Shown one piece after another: positions 27,592 through 37,405 of a DNA stretch of 64,000 nt. The stretch covers positions 744,001 through 808,000 of the forward strand of contig CAWENQ010000004.1 in assembly GCA_963810485.1 (NCBI GenBank), in the 5' to 3' direction. The notes beneath the pieces are model-generated. The model ran no database searches, was not told the DNA's origin, and was given only the letters and a program-made list of their open reading frames with translations. Position numbers and translations under genes: made by a program. This DNA is from DATKFM01 sp963810485. GTDB taxonomy: Bacteria; Pseudomonadota; Alphaproteobacteria; Dongiales; Dongiaceae. Position 1 is the first letter of the stretch. Each line of letters opens with the position of its first letter.

Positions 27592-27615
27592 GGGGCGGAT
27601 TACGTGATCCGCCCC
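27592..27615 (-). terminator. Hairpin between ornithine decarboxylase and hss
   Basis: GGGGCGGAT-TACGTG-ATCCGCCCC is a perfect nine-base stem in the gap between the two polyamine genes. With no T-tract it is more likely to stabilise or attenuate the upstream message than to stop transcription fully. Confidence 0.5.
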
Positions 27616-27644
27616 GGGCGATGCAGTCGAAGTTTTCCGGTAGT

Positions 27645-28787
27645 CTAGATACAGTAGGTCGTCAACGGCGGAAAGCCGTTGAAACCGACCGAGGAATAGC
27701 TGCTGGTATAGGCGCCGGCGCCGAGAATCCGCAGCTTGTCGCCGATCGCCAGTTCGATCGGCAGATAGTACTCGGTCTCCTCGTAGAGGATGTCGGCGCT
27801 GTCGCAGGTCGGGCCGGCCAGGATCACCGGGCCGGTCTCGCCGCCGTCCCGCTCGCTGCGGATCGGATACTTGATCGCCTCGTCCAGTGTCTCGGCCAGG
27901 CCGCCGAACTTGCCGATGTCCAGATAGACCCAGCGCTTCTTGTCGGTGTAGTCCTTGCGCGACACCAGCACGACTTCGCTCTCGATCTCGCCGGCATTGC
28001 CCACGAGGGCGCGGCCGGGCTCGACGATCATGTCGGGCAGCGCATTGCCGAAATGCTTGGTCACGGCGCCCATGACGGCGTTGGCGCAGCGCTCGGTATC
28101 CGGCACGTCGCGGCGGTAGCGGATCGGGAAGCCGCCGCCGAGATTGAGCAGGCGGAGATCCAGCCCGTCCTCGCGCAGGCGCTTGAACAGCTTGGCGGCG
28201 CCGCCGACGGTGGCGTCCCACTGGCGCAGGTCGCTCTGCTGCGAGCCCACATGGAAGGACACGCCGCAGGCGTCCAGGCCGAGGTCGCGCGCCTTCAGCA
28301 GGAGCACGGCGGCCATCCGCGTGGAGCAGCCGAACTTCCGCGACAGCGGCCATTCCGCCCCATTGCCGTCGGTCAGGACGCGGCAATAGACGGAGGCGCC
28401 GGGCGCGGCCGCGGCGATCTTCTGCAGCTCGCCGTCGCTGTCCATGGCGAACAGGCGGACGCCGTTCTGGTGCGCGAAGGCAATGTCAGACGCTTTCTTG
28501 ATGGTATTGCCAAAAGAGATGCGGTCGCCGGGGACGCCGGCGTTCAGGCAGAGCTCGATCTCGCCCCGGCTCGCCGTGTCGAAGCAGGCGCCGAGGGCCG
28601 CCAGGCGCTCGATGATCGCCGGCGCCGGATTCGCCTTCACGGCATAGTAAACGCGCGCCAGCGGCAGGACGCGGCGCAGCTCCCGGTAGTTCTCCTCGAT
28701 CACGGAGAGATCCATGACCAGGCAGGGTGTCGCCGGTCGTCGGTCGCTGAGAAACTGGCTGATACGGCTGTTCATGGCGGTGGTCAT
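27645..28787 (-). CDS. Ornithine (or lysine/ornithine) decarboxylase, LysA-fold
   Basis: This PLP-dependent fold-type III decarboxylase makes putrescine from ornithine. The 380-residue protein has the PLP lysine in YYAVKANPA (K51), SFHVGSQ, the glycine loop LNLGGGFP, EPGRALVGNAG, and the catalytic cysteine in GPTCDSADILYEE. I chose ATG 28787 (MTTAMNS), with GGAG eight bases upstream; ATG 28775 is possible. A leader ORF with a strong ribosome site lies upstream, and the homospermidine synthase gene lies downstream. Confidence 0.92.
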   Translation of the reverse strand: MTTAMNSRISQFLSDRRPATPCLVMDLSVIEENYRELRRVLPLARVYYAVKANPAPAIIERLAALGACFDTASRGEIELCLNAGVPGDRISFGNTIKKASDIAFAHQNGVRLFAMDSDGELQKIAAAAPGASVYCRVLTDGNGAEWPLSRKFGCSTRMAAVLLLKARDLGLDACGVSFHVGSQQSDLRQWDATVGGAAKLFKRLREDGLDLRLLNLGGGFPIRYRRDVPDTERCANAVMGAVTKHFGNALPDMIVEPGRALVGNAGEIESEVVLVSRKDYTDKKRWVYLDIGKFGGLAETLDEAIKYPIRSERDGGETGPVILAGPTCDSADILYEETEYYLPIELAIGDKLRILGAGAYTSSYSSVGFNGFPPLTTYCI

Positions 28788-28932
28788 CGGCGGTACTCCA
28801 GTCCCGCGGCGGCGGCGCAACAGCGCCAACTCGACCCGGGACTATGGGGTTAAACGGTTGAGGAAAGGTTTCCGGCCGCGGCGGATCGCCACGGGGCCAA
28901 CCCCGGCGCCGGTTCCCCGGCGCAGCACCCGT

Positions 28933-29085
28933 CTACATCTGCCGCTGGAAGCGGGAGAGCGCGGTCGGGGATAAGGTCACGTCTCCGGCCGGCAGCGCAG
29001 TGGAACCGCGGCCAGGGCCGGAAATGACCGATTCAGCTATGACAATATTGCAGGGGGCTGGGCCTCCCTGCCGGGTTGCAATCAT
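28933..29085 (-). CDS. Candidate 50-codon leader ORF / speF-type 5' RNA upstream of ornithine decarboxylase
   Basis: A 50-codon frame starting MIATRQGG at 29085 has the strongest ribosome site seen in this area (GAGGAGG, five to six bases before ATG). It lies in the 535-base gap 28788-29322, on the same strand as and 145 bases ahead of the decarboxylase. Alphaproteobacterial ornithine decarboxylase genes carry a conserved 5' RNA (the speF motif), so this may be a regulatory leader peptide or RNA rather than a functional protein. The rest of the gap shows only a GTGCGT/ACGCAC inverted repeat near 29186-29206. Confidence 0.45.
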   Translation of the reverse strand: MIATRQGGPAPCNIVIAESVISGPGRGSTALPAGDVTLSPTALSRFQRQM

Positions 29086-29322
29086 CGTTACCTCCTCCTC
29101 GGACCCGGCTCGAACCACTAGAGAGCCGGCTTGGCCAAAAAGGACGCGTACCGTCGTTGCATAAACCACAGAGGGCCAGGGGCACGTGCGTTGGGCGTCG
29201 TGACGCACGCTATATGGTCAAACGGATTTCAATTGCAAGAAAAAATATGAGGCGGCGGGAGATCGGCGGCGGCGCGTGGCGCTAGCGCCACAGCGCGCGA
29301 GGCCTGCGCCATGCGCCCTGCC

Positions 29323-30702
29323 TCACTTCATCACCGGATTGCCGCTGCGGTTGATCGTGGCGTCGCGGAGCTGCTGGTAACCATAGGGCACGCCCTCGGC
29401 GGCGAGCGTGGCGTCGACCAGGGCGGTGAACTCGGCTTCGAACTTGTCCTGCCGCTCTTTCGGCAGGGTCTCCTTGAACTGCGGATACATCGCATAGAGG
29501 AGCTGCGCCATGACGCGCCAGTAGCGCTGCTTGGCGTTGGGCCCGCCGGGCGCCTGCTGCCGGAAGTTCGCGAGGGTTACCTCTGGCGAAGCATCCTTCG
29601 GCAGGATGATGAAGGCCAGGGCCTGGTACTCGACACCGGGAATGAGCGTGTCACCCAAGGGGATCTGGGCCAGAAGGCGGAGCATTTTGTAGGCGACCTG
29701 GTTGCGCCAATCCGCATTCAGCTCCGCGCCTTCGCTGGCATTGGGATTCGGCGATCCATCTTCGCTGCGCCAGGGCGTGCCCTGCATGCGTTCCAGGGCC
29801 GTCAGCCGGCGGGCGTCGATGTGGGGGCCGCGGCTCAGGGAAGCGATCCCGTCGGCGCGATACCAGCGGAGCAGGATCTCCTCGACGCGGATCTCCAGGT
29901 TCGAGGCATCGCCGACGCCCAGCCTCGTCAGCTCCGTGACCAGCCGGAACAGTTCGGCATCCTCGCTCATGGCGGCCGACAGCCATTTGGCGTCGCCAGA
30001 GCCGATCAGCCTGGGCAGGCCTTCCGTCTTGGGATCTTCGACTTCCGGCCCGAGGAACCGGGTGTGTTGCGCGTTATAGTCCAGCCGGACGCTGCCGAGA
30101 CTGCCCTTGCTGCCGTCGGCGCGGACGAAGAACCCTAAATCGCAGACCACGTTGCGGCCGAACTGCAGGACGCCCGGTGTCGATCCCGTCTCCAGGGACT
30201 TCACGCCGGCCTGCTCCAGGTATTGAAGCTCGCCCGGGTCGCTGACGCCGTCGAGATCGATATCGCGCCACAGCTTCAACTGGGCGAAGATCGGATCGGC
30301 GGCATCGACAATGCCGTCGCGATTGCCGTCCCACGCCCGCAGCCTGTTGAACCCCGTGGCGAGACGGTCCTTCTGCAGCTCCCCATAGAGATCGAGCAGA
30401 AACCAGTGACCGCCCGTGCTCAGCATCTCCGCGAGATTGTCGATCTGGCCGTTGCCGTCGATATCCTGGACCAGGAATGCATCGTCGGCGCCGATCCAGC
30501 CGGTCATCTCCGCGAACCCGTCGCTATCCATGTCGAAGAAGGCGCCGGAGCGATCGGGATCGATGAGTTCGACGCCGTCGCCGTCGAGATCGAGAACCAG
30601 GGGCGCGGTGAGGATCGCCGCCTCCTGACCGGCCGCCGCCGGCGCCAGACAGCCGAGAGCCGCGATGGCCAATGCCGTGGAGATCCAGACCTGCGTCCTC
30701 AT
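29323..30702 (-). CDS. Secreted protein with EF-hand/dockerin-like calcium loops
   Basis: This 459-residue protein has a signal peptide (about 1-25, ending AAAGQ) and an N-terminal region rich in calcium-type loops: LDLDGDGVELI, FFDMDSDGFAEMTGW, VQDIDGNGQIDN, AWDGNRDGIVDAAD and WRDIDLDGVSDPGE. The pattern 'LDLDGDGVE...GAFFDMDSDGFAE...GWIGADDAFLV' is shared with the C-terminal part of large RTX-type or bacteriocin-like secreted proteins, but here it stands alone. The C-terminal half has no recognised domain. ATG 30702 follows GGGAGG. Function unknown. Confidence 0.75.
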   Translation of the reverse strand: MRTQVWISTALAIAALGCLAPAAAGQEAAILTAPLVLDLDGDGVELIDPDRSGAFFDMDSDGFAEMTGWIGADDAFLVQDIDGNGQIDNLAEMLSTGGHWFLLDLYGELQKDRLATGFNRLRAWDGNRDGIVDAADPIFAQLKLWRDIDLDGVSDPGELQYLEQAGVKSLETGSTPGVLQFGRNVVCDLGFFVRADGSKGSLGSVRLDYNAQHTRFLGPEVEDPKTEGLPRLIGSGDAKWLSAAMSEDAELFRLVTELTRLGVGDASNLEIRVEEILLRWYRADGIASLSRGPHIDARRLTALERMQGTPWRSEDGSPNPNASEGAELNADWRNQVAYKMLRLLAQIPLGDTLIPGVEYQALAFIILPKDASPEVTLANFRQQAPGGPNAKQRYWRVMAQLLYAMYPQFKETLPKERQDKFEAEFTALVDATLAAEGVPYGYQQLRDATINRSGNPVMK

Positions 30703-30943
30703 AGGGGCCTCCCAGGCCCGCCGCCGCGCCAAACGCCGCCGGCCAGTCTAGGTCCGGGCGGTTAAATTATGTATGAAGGGAAGGTTAAAGCGGGCGCGGT
30801 GACCGGCAGCGAAATCCGCCGCCCGGTCCCGTGCTGCTGGGAGTCATTCGAGGCAGTTCCGACCTGGATATCGCTGGTGCTGAGCGTGCCGATCGAAAGG
30901 CGGCAGCGCTGGTCATTCCCGCGAATACCACTGGATCATAATC

Positions 30944-31678
30944 CTACTGTAACTCTGTCGAGGCTGTTTTATGGCTATTGAGCCATGTTCCGATTGACAT
31001 GTGTATGTTTTGCCAGTTCTGCAGGTACTTCTTGTGATAGGATGCCTCAACTATAACGCTTCCGGCGATGAAGTAATGACTGCAACCGGGTGTTGGAAAC
31101 TCGTTGTCCCCCGCACAAGTGATGAATTCCCGCGGCGTTGAGTGCATGTCGGAAAAATAGACTTCACGGGCCAACAACTTTGCGCCGGGCGGTTTCGTGG
31201 ATGTGAGCCGTATAAGTCCGTTGAAGGTACTGGAAGGAACATAGGGACCATAAAGCTTCTCCACGTTGCGCCGGACCGAACGCAGGAAATGCTCGGGATC
31301 TTTAGTACCGGTGATGAGCATCCTCACCCGGCTTCCCCAACCGGGCACTTTCATGAATTCGTCCCAATTCTCTTTCGTGCGCCCTTCCAAGTCTGGCAGC
31401 AGGGCCACGAGGAGAATGTTCCTCTGATCCAGGCCGGGATCGACCGGACTGTCGAAATAGTTGGCGGGGATGTAATAGTCCTGGCCCGATAGGCGCACGT
31501 GGATGATCTCGCTGTCGGTGCGCAGCGGACTTTGCATCCACGACGGCGGAAACACTTCAGACTCCTGGGTCCACGCCGACGCCCAGACACCAAATACGAC
31601 GAACAGCACCGAGCCGAGTGCCAGCACCAATGGGCAGTGGCGACGGAGTTTGCGAATTAGATCTTGGATCGCAAGCAA
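30944..31678 (-). CDS. Hypothetical membrane-anchored protein in a lower-GC stretch
   Basis: I do not recognise this 244-residue protein. It has one N-terminal membrane helix (about 15-36) and an extracytoplasmic domain with two late cysteines (EFITCAGDNEFPTPGCSHYF). The start is probably TTG 31678, eight bases after AGGAG; no ATG fits. Base composition is visibly lower in GC than its neighbours, which suggests later acquisition. Confidence 0.6.
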   Translation of the reverse strand: MLAIQDLIRKLRRHCPLVLALGSVLFVVFGVWASAWTQESEVFPPSWMQSPLRTDSEIIHVRLSGQDYYIPANYFDSPVDPGLDQRNILLVALLPDLEGRTKENWDEFMKVPGWGSRVRMLITGTKDPEHFLRSVRRNVEKLYGPYVPSSTFNGLIRLTSTKPPGAKLLAREVYFSDMHSTPREFITCAGDNEFPTPGCSHYFIAGSVIVEASYHKKYLQNWQNIHMSIGTWLNSHKTASTELQ

Positions 31679-32167
31679 GTCCGATTCTCCTAGCCTGCTG
31701 TCCCGGCGGTGCCGCGCGCAAGCCGCGTGTATCCCATAAACAAAGACATGCGTTCTAACCTCACAGTGTTTCCATCAATGTCGCGAACCACCTTGATAAC
31801 TATTGCATCGGGTCGAAAGGCATCAAGTGAATACTTACGGTCTAATCAGAATCTATGCATGGCTGCGGCATTGAAAAGATCTTCGAGTATTGTGATACGA
31901 TATGCCAAGTGAGGTCTTGGAATGAAAATCGTACGACCTTGCATCCCTGGAAATCGTTCCTATATCGGGATTTCGATGTTGGACATTGTGAATAGGATGG
32001 CGTGCGACCGGAGGTGTCCCATCCCGGCGCCCGAGGTCATGCCCCCGGATTTGGTCCTGGGTTGTTTTCTCAAAAAACAAAAATCCGAAGAATAGCGGCT
32101 GACGATCAACAGCTTGACAATCGCACTCGTGGAAAACAACCCAACGGCTGAGTTTTTGGCGGCGGGA

Positions 32168-32188
32168 GGGCGGGTTTGAAACCCGCCC
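32168..32188. repeat. GGGCGGGTTT/AAACCCGCCC palindrome
   Basis: A ten-base arm on either side of one G, followed by CCTACA. Palindromes of this GGGCGGGTTTGAAACCCGCCC type are a widespread intergenic repeat in many bacterial genomes (general knowledge). Confidence 0.55.
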
Positions 32189-32351
32189 CTACATTCCTTC
32201 GCGCCTCCGCGTCTTCGCGTGAAACCATCTTCCTGTATGCCGGTGCCGCTGGACGGATGCCTTGCGCGGATTCCTCGCTTGGCATGGGGTCGATCGAATG
32301 GATTCGATCTTATCACATTGCGTGAGTCATCCAGCGGCGCGGTGCTCCACA

Positions 32352-32383
32352 GGGCGGGTGTTGAAAGGGCGACCGCCCCTACA
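32352..32383. repeat. Second GGGCGGGT/CGCCCCTACA element
   Basis: GGGCGGGTGTTGAAAGGGCG runs into ACCGCCCCTACAA. It shares the CGCCCCTACA end with the palindrome 170 bases upstream and is probably a divergent copy of the same repeat. Confidence 0.45.
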
Positions 32384-32410
32384 ACTCGCCGTGCCTTCGG
32401 TAGCAACTGC

Positions 32411-33307
32411 CTACGCCTGCTTGGCGTCGATGATGCCGCGGCGGATGCGCGCGGGTGCGGGTGAAGAGGTCTTCCAGCTTCTCCGCCTCGCCCCAGCGGA
32501 TGTTGCGCTGAAGCGCGGTCAGGTCCTCGGTGAAGCGGCCGAGCATCTCCAGCACCGCCTCGCGGTTGTTGAGGAAGATGTCGCGCCACATCACCGGGTC
32601 GCGAGGCGGCGATGCGGGTGAAGTCGCGGAAGCCGGAGGCGGAGAACTTGATCACCTCGCTCTTGGTCACCTCCTCCAGGTCGGTCGACCGTGCCGACGA
32701 TGTAGTAGGCGATCAGGTGCGGCAGGTGGGAGGTGATGGCCAGCACCTTGTCGTGGTGGCGCGGCCTCCATGATCTCCACGCTGGCTGCCGACGCGGCGC
32801 CAGAGCTCCGCGACGCTTCTCGACCGCCGCCTCGTCGGTGCCGGGCGGCGGCGTCAGGATGCACCAGCGGCCCTCGAACAGCTCGGCGAAGCCCGCTTCC
32901 GGGCCGGAATGCTCGGTGCCGGCCACCGGATGGCCGGGCATGAGATGCACGCCGTCGGGCAGCAGCGGGCCGAGATCGCGGATCACCGACTGCTTGACCG
33001 AGCCGACATCGGAGACGATGGCGCCGGGCTTGAGGTGGTCGGCGATGGCCGCGCCGATCGCCGCATAGGTGCCGAGGGGCGTGCAGACGATCACCAGGTC
33101 GGCATCCTTCACCGCCGCGCGCGGCGGTGTCGTGGATGCTGTCCACCAGCTTCAGCTCCACCGCCTTGTCGCGGGTGCGCTGGCTCTGGGCGTGGCCGGC
33201 GATATGGCCGGCCATGCGCTCGCGCCGGATGACGCGCGCGCGATCGACGAGCCGATCAGCCCGATGCCGATCAGCGCCGACGCGGTCGAACAGCGGCTCT
33301 CGGCCAT
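32411..33307 (-). pseudogene. tyrA: Prephenate/arogenate dehydrogenase (TyrA family), frameshifted as sequenced
   Basis: The parts are clear: LIGIGLIGSSIAR at the N-terminus (Rossmann), KDADLVIVCTPLGTYAAIG, VSDVGSVKQSVI, LMPGHPVAGTEHSGPEAGFAELFEGRWCILTPPPG, ITSHLPHLIAY and FLNNREAVLEMLGRFTEDL, ending TRAIRRGIIDAKQA. TyrA oxidises prephenate (or arogenate) in tyrosine synthesis. These pieces lie in different frames, separated by single extra bases. I infer sequence error, not a dead gene, because every motif is kept. The ATG (33307) lies two bases after the hisC stop. Confidence 0.85.
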
Positions 33308-33309
33308 GG

Positions 33310-34447
33310 TCAGCGCGCTCCCACGCGGTGGACGGCGCCGCGCGGTGCGGCGAAATCGGCGAGCGCCTCGACCACGGCCTGCTTCTCGTCGGCGGTGCCG
33401 ATGGTGATGCGCAGGCAATCGGCCAGGCCGTAGGCGCCCATCTGGCGCGGCAGGATGCCCCGGCCGTTGAGGAACTGCCGCCGCCACGTCGGCCGTCAGC
33501 GCCGGATCGGGGAACCGCACGCAGGATGAAGTTGCCGACGCTGGGCACCGGCTGCAGGCCGAGCTCCGTGAGCTGCGCCGCCAGCCAGGGCAGCCAGAGG
33601 TCGTTGTGGGCGCCGCGCCTTGTCCAGATGGGCGCGGTCGGCCAGGGCGGCGACGCCGGCGGCCTGGGCCGGCGCCGGCACGTTGAACGGCCCGCGCACG
33701 CGGTTCAGCACGTCGGCCACCGCCGGCCGGGCATAGGCCCAGCCGAGCCGCAGCGCCGCCATGCCGTAGATCTTCGAGAAGGTGCGCAGTCATGACGGCG
33801 TTGCCGTGATCGCGTCGACCAGCGCAGCGCCCGTCCTCGTAGTCCGCGCCGCCGACGTATTCGGCATAGGCGGCATCGAGCACCAGCAGCACATCGGCGG
33901 GCAGACCGCGCATGCAGCCGCCGCACCTCGGCCGCCGGCAGCAGCGTGCCCGTCGGATTGTTCGGGTTGGCGAGGAAGACGATGCGCGTGCGCGGCGTCG
34001 ACCTCGGCCAGCAGGGCGTCCACATCGGCGCCGTAAGTCCTTCGCCGGCGCGGCGACCGGCGTGGCGCCGACGGTCTTGGCGGCGATGCCGTACATCAGG
34101 AAGCCGTACTGGCTGTACAGCACCTCGTCGCCCGGCCCCGCATAGGCGCGGGTCAGCAGCGCGATCAGCTCGTCGGAGCCGGCGCCGCAGACGATATGTT
34201 CCTTCGGCAGGTCGGGCCGAAGCGGCGGCCGATGGCGGCGCGCAGCGCCGTCGGCGCCGCCGTCGGGATAGCGGTGGAGTCTCCGGCGCGATGGCGCGGT
34301 AGGCCTCGATGGCGCGCGGGCTGGCGGCCCAGCGGGCCTTCGTTGGAGGCCAGCCGCATCACCCGCGTCTGGCCCGGCAGCTTCGCACTCGCCGCCGACA
34401 TAGGGCGCGATGTCCAGGATGCCGGGACGGGCGGCTGGCGCATGCAT
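33310..34447 (-). pseudogene. hisC: Histidinol-phosphate aminotransferase (HisC), frameshifted as sequenced
   Basis: This PLP aminotransferase acts in histidine synthesis and can also use aromatic acids, which suits its place between chorismate mutase and tyrA. Recognisable pieces in different frames are MHAPAARPGILDIAPYVGG, VMRLASNEGPLG, HIVCGAGSDELIALLTRAYAGPGDEVLYSQYGFLMY, FLANPNNPTGT, VLLVLDAAYAEYV, IYGMAALRLGWAY and VPSVGNFIL. At least ten frame changes occur in 1.1 kb. ATG 34447 starts the conserved N-terminus. Confidence 0.85.
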
Positions 34448-34449
34448 GG

Positions 34450-35384
34450 GCTCGACTCTCCTGATGCTGCGTCGCCGTTCGCCAGCGTCGGCGCCGAGCC
34501 GAGCGGTACCGCGTAGCCGCCGAGCGACCAGACATGCTGCAGCCCGCCGGCGAGCGCGCGTCCGCCACCTGCTCCGAACCGCCGCGTCGCGGGTCAGCAC
34601 CGGCGCACAGATCGGCAGCTCGACCAGGAAGCAGCGGTGGAGCTGCGCGATCGCTGGGCGCCAGGCGCCGATGCAGGATGCCGACGGCTCGAGCCGCGTC
34701 GGTCATCAGTGCCGCGCAGCCGCGCTGCGGCTCAGCTCCGGCACCGCCTCCAGCACCAGCAGGCTGCGGTCGTCGCCGGTGGTCTCCGGCACCACGCGGC
34801 CGATGGCCAGCGCTTCGACCTCGGGCCGCCGGATGCTGCCCCGATCGCCGAAGGGCAGCCGCGCGAAGACCGCGGGCCTGGCGCGGCTCGTTGCTGCGCA
34901 GACAGCGGCCACCAGGGCTCGCGGTCGTCCTCCTGCGGGCATCGGCAGCACGCCGCATGGTGGCCGGGCCGTTCGCATCACGGCGCGCAGCACCTGGCCG
35001 ACGGTCTCGATCGCCGTCAGCGGCGTGTGGCGTGCCGAAATGATCCGCGGGCCAGATCCCAGAAGCGCGGGCCGCGTCGTCCGGCGCATAGACGGCGACG
35101 ACGAACGGGCCCTGCAGGCGCAGCAGGTCGCGGCGATCATCTCGCGCCAGAGCCGCACCAGGGCGGCCGGCGGCAGCGGGCCGTGATGGCGCGCCACCAG
35201 GCGGCGCAGGATCACGGCCTCGCGGCCGGGCCGGAGCAGACGGCGCCGTCGCGCGCCTTGGCCTTGGCCGCGCCGACCTGGCGCGACCACATCCGCGCGT
35301 CGCATCAGCAGATCGTGCAGTGCGTCGTCGATCTCGTCGATCTGGCGGCGCAGATCGTCGAGCGGGTCGGCGCTGGCAGGGCAT
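34450..35384 (-). pseudogene. Chorismate mutase (two-domain), frameshifted as sequenced
   Basis: The N-terminal part PLDDLRRQIDEIDDALHDLLMRRADVV is an AroQ-type chorismate mutase helix with its Arg and Asp residues; REAVILRRLVARHHGPLPPAALVRLWREMIAAT follows, then a C-terminal domain with FARLPFGDRGSI and DRSLLVLEAVPELSRSA. Chorismate mutase makes prephenate, the substrate of TyrA encoded two genes on. ATG 35384 reads correctly once one C is removed. The exact stop could not be placed because of the frameshifts; it lies near the hisC start. Confidence 0.75.
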
Positions 35385-35537
35385 GGTGAGCGGACTGTCG
35401 GCCGCGGAAGGCCGGCTAGTGATAGTCGCTGGTCCGGCCAAAAGCAAAGAAAACGTTGACAGCCAGCAGCGCCCGGTTGCCGAGATATGCCCAACGCACT
35501 TATGACGGCCGATTTCGCAGAAGGCAGCTCGCACCCC

Positions 35538-36754
35538 ATGACCGCGCCTCTCCTCGCAGCCCGCGCCGCCGGCTCGGCCGCGACCTTGCCGGGCCACCGC
35601 GTCACGCGTGTTGGCGCGGACCAGCCGATGCCCCTGGATTGCGGCGTGCGAGTTCGGCCCCTTCACCATCGCCTACCAGACCTACGGCACGCTGAACGCG
35701 CGAGAAGTCGAACGCCGTGCTGGTCTGCCACGCGCTGACCGGCGACCAGTTCGTCGCCGAGACCCATCCCGGTCACCGGCAAGCCCGGCTGGTGGGAGCA
35801 TGATGGTCGGGCCCGGGCAAGCCGATCGACACCGACCGCTACTTCGTCATCTGCGCCAACGTGCTCGGCGGCTGCATGGGCACCACCGGGCCGCGCGGAC
35901 ATCAATCCGGCGACCGGCCAGCCCTAGGGCATCGGACTTTCCCGGTCATCACCGATCGCCGACATGGTGCGGGCGCAGAAGCTGCTGATCGACCATCTCG
36001 GCATCGACAAGCTGTTCTGCGTCATCGGCGGCTCGATGGGCGGCGATGCAGGTGCTGCAATGGGCGGCGGCCTATCCGGAGCAGTGTCTTCGCCGCCGTG
36101 CCGATCGCCGACGCGGCGCGCCATTCGGCGCAGAACATCGCCTTCCACGAGGTCGGGCCGCCAGGCGATCATGGCCGATCCCGACTGGTGCGGCGGCGAC
36201 TACTCAGGCGCAGGGGCGCAGCCCGCACCGCGGCCTCGCCGTGGCGCGCATGGCCGCGCACATCACCTATCTGTCGGAGGCGGCGCTGCACCGCAAGTTC
36301 GGCCGCAACCTGCAGGACCGCGACGCGGCTGACCTATGGCTTCGACGCCGACTTCCAGGTGGAGAGCTATCTGCGCCACCAGGGCTCCACCTTCGTCGAC
36401 CGCTTCGACGCCAATTCCTATCTCTACATCACCCGCGCGATGGACTACTTCGACCTGGCGCGCGAGCATGGCGGCGTCGCTGGCCAACGCCTTCCGCGGC
36501 ACGCCCGATGCGCTTCTGCCTGTTCTCCTTCACCAGCGACTGGCTGTTCCCGACCAGCGAGAGCCGCGCCATCGTCCATGCGCTGAACGCCGTCGGCGGC
36601 CAATGTCAGCTTCGTCGAGATCGAGACCGACAAGGGCCATGACGCCTTCCTGCTCGACGAGCCGGAGTTCCTCGCCACCATGCGCGGCTTCCTGGCCGGC
36701 TGCGCCGAGCATCGCGGTCTGATAGGCGCCGATGACCAGCACGGCCCTCGCTAG
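35538..36754 (+). pseudogene. metX: Homoserine O-acetyltransferase MetX, frameshifted as sequenced
   Basis: MetX acetylates homoserine in methionine synthesis. In pieces one can read EFGPFTIAYQTYGTLNA, NAVLVCHALTGDQ, VICANVLGGCMGTTGP, KLFCVIGGSMGG (nucleophile Ser), MQVLQWAAAYPEQ, RAMDYFDLAREHGG, MRFCLFSFTSDWLFP and IETDKGHDAFLLDEPEFLATMRGFLAG (catalytic His). I count about 17 frame changes, and each advances the frame by one, so all are extra bases. The ATG at 35538 is most likely; 35487 and 35502 are in frame. The stop at 36754 overlaps metW; an earlier stop near 36724 is possible. Confidence 0.85.
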
Positions 36755-37397
36755 CCAGATCGCCGGGGAACGCGCGCGGCCCGCCGCCAACGGCGGCATC
36801 CGCATCGACCTGCAGCTGATCGCCGACATGTGTCGCCCGAAGGCGCGGGTGCTGGATGTCGGCTGCGGCGACGGCGCGCTGCTCGACTATCTCGTGCATT
36901 TCAAGCAGGTGGATGGGCGCGGCATCGAGATCAGCCAGGCCGGCGTGAACGCCTCGCGTCAGCCAGGGCCTGACCGTGATCCAGGGCGACGCCGACACCG
37001 ACCTCAAGGACTATCCGTCAGAGCGCCTTCGACTATGTGGTGCTGAGCCAGACGCTGCAGGCGACCCGCGATCCCAAGGGCGTGCTGCAGCAGCTGGTGC
37101 GCATCGGCCGCCACGCCATCGTCTCGTTCCCGAATTTCGGCCATTGGCGGGTGCGCTGGCACCTGTTGTCCCATGGCCGCATGCCGGTGACGGAAACGCT
37201 GACCGACAAGCTGGTACGACACGCCGAACATCCATTTCTGCACGATCCTGGATTTCATCCAGCTGGCGCAGGATCTGGGCATCCAGGTGGAGCGGGCGGT
37301 GGTGATCTCCCGCCAGGGCAAGCCCAGCGACATCCGCTCGCTCTGGCACGCGAACCTGTTCGGCGAACAAGGGCTGTTCCTGCTGCGCCGCCGCTAA
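36732..37397 (+). pseudogene. metW: Methionine biosynthesis protein MetW, frameshifted as sequenced
   Basis: MetW is a SAM-methyltransferase-fold protein that accompanies MetX. Motif I VLDVGCGDGALLDYL is near residue 42, followed by GRGIEISQAGVNA, LTVIQGDADTDLKDYP, FDYVVLSQTLQATRDPKGVL and IVSFPNFGHWRVRWHLLSHGRMPVT. The C-terminal LWHANLFGEQGLFLLRRR closes the protein. About three to four +1 shifts break it (near 36960, 37022, 37215 and 37245). It overlaps the metX end. Confidence 0.85.
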
Positions 37398-37405
37398 CGT
37401 TCAGC

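Larger units (their letters stand above)
31679..32410. other. Gene-poor, lower-GC intergenic stretch
   Basis: I find no convincing gene in these 730 bases. Short frames exist but have neither good starts nor known content. The stretch is less GC-rich than the rest of the window. It contains two GGGCGGGT-type palindromes (listed separately) near its right end, next to the tyrA stop. Confidence 0.5.

Noticed and set aside
31709..31912. Short + strand frame in the gene-poor stretch
   Set aside because: No ribosome site, no domain and atypical composition; treated as intergenic.
35385..35537. SAM-II riboswitch ahead of metX
   Set aside because: Alphaproteobacterial met genes can have one, but I saw no matching conserved loop sequences in this gap. 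A TTGACA at 35456 has no good -10 at normal spacing.
32411..37397. True pseudogenisation of the aromatic/methionine genes
   Set aside because: Motifs are all intact and shifts are all extra bases in step; loss of five adjacent essential-pathway genes in this way is unlikely.
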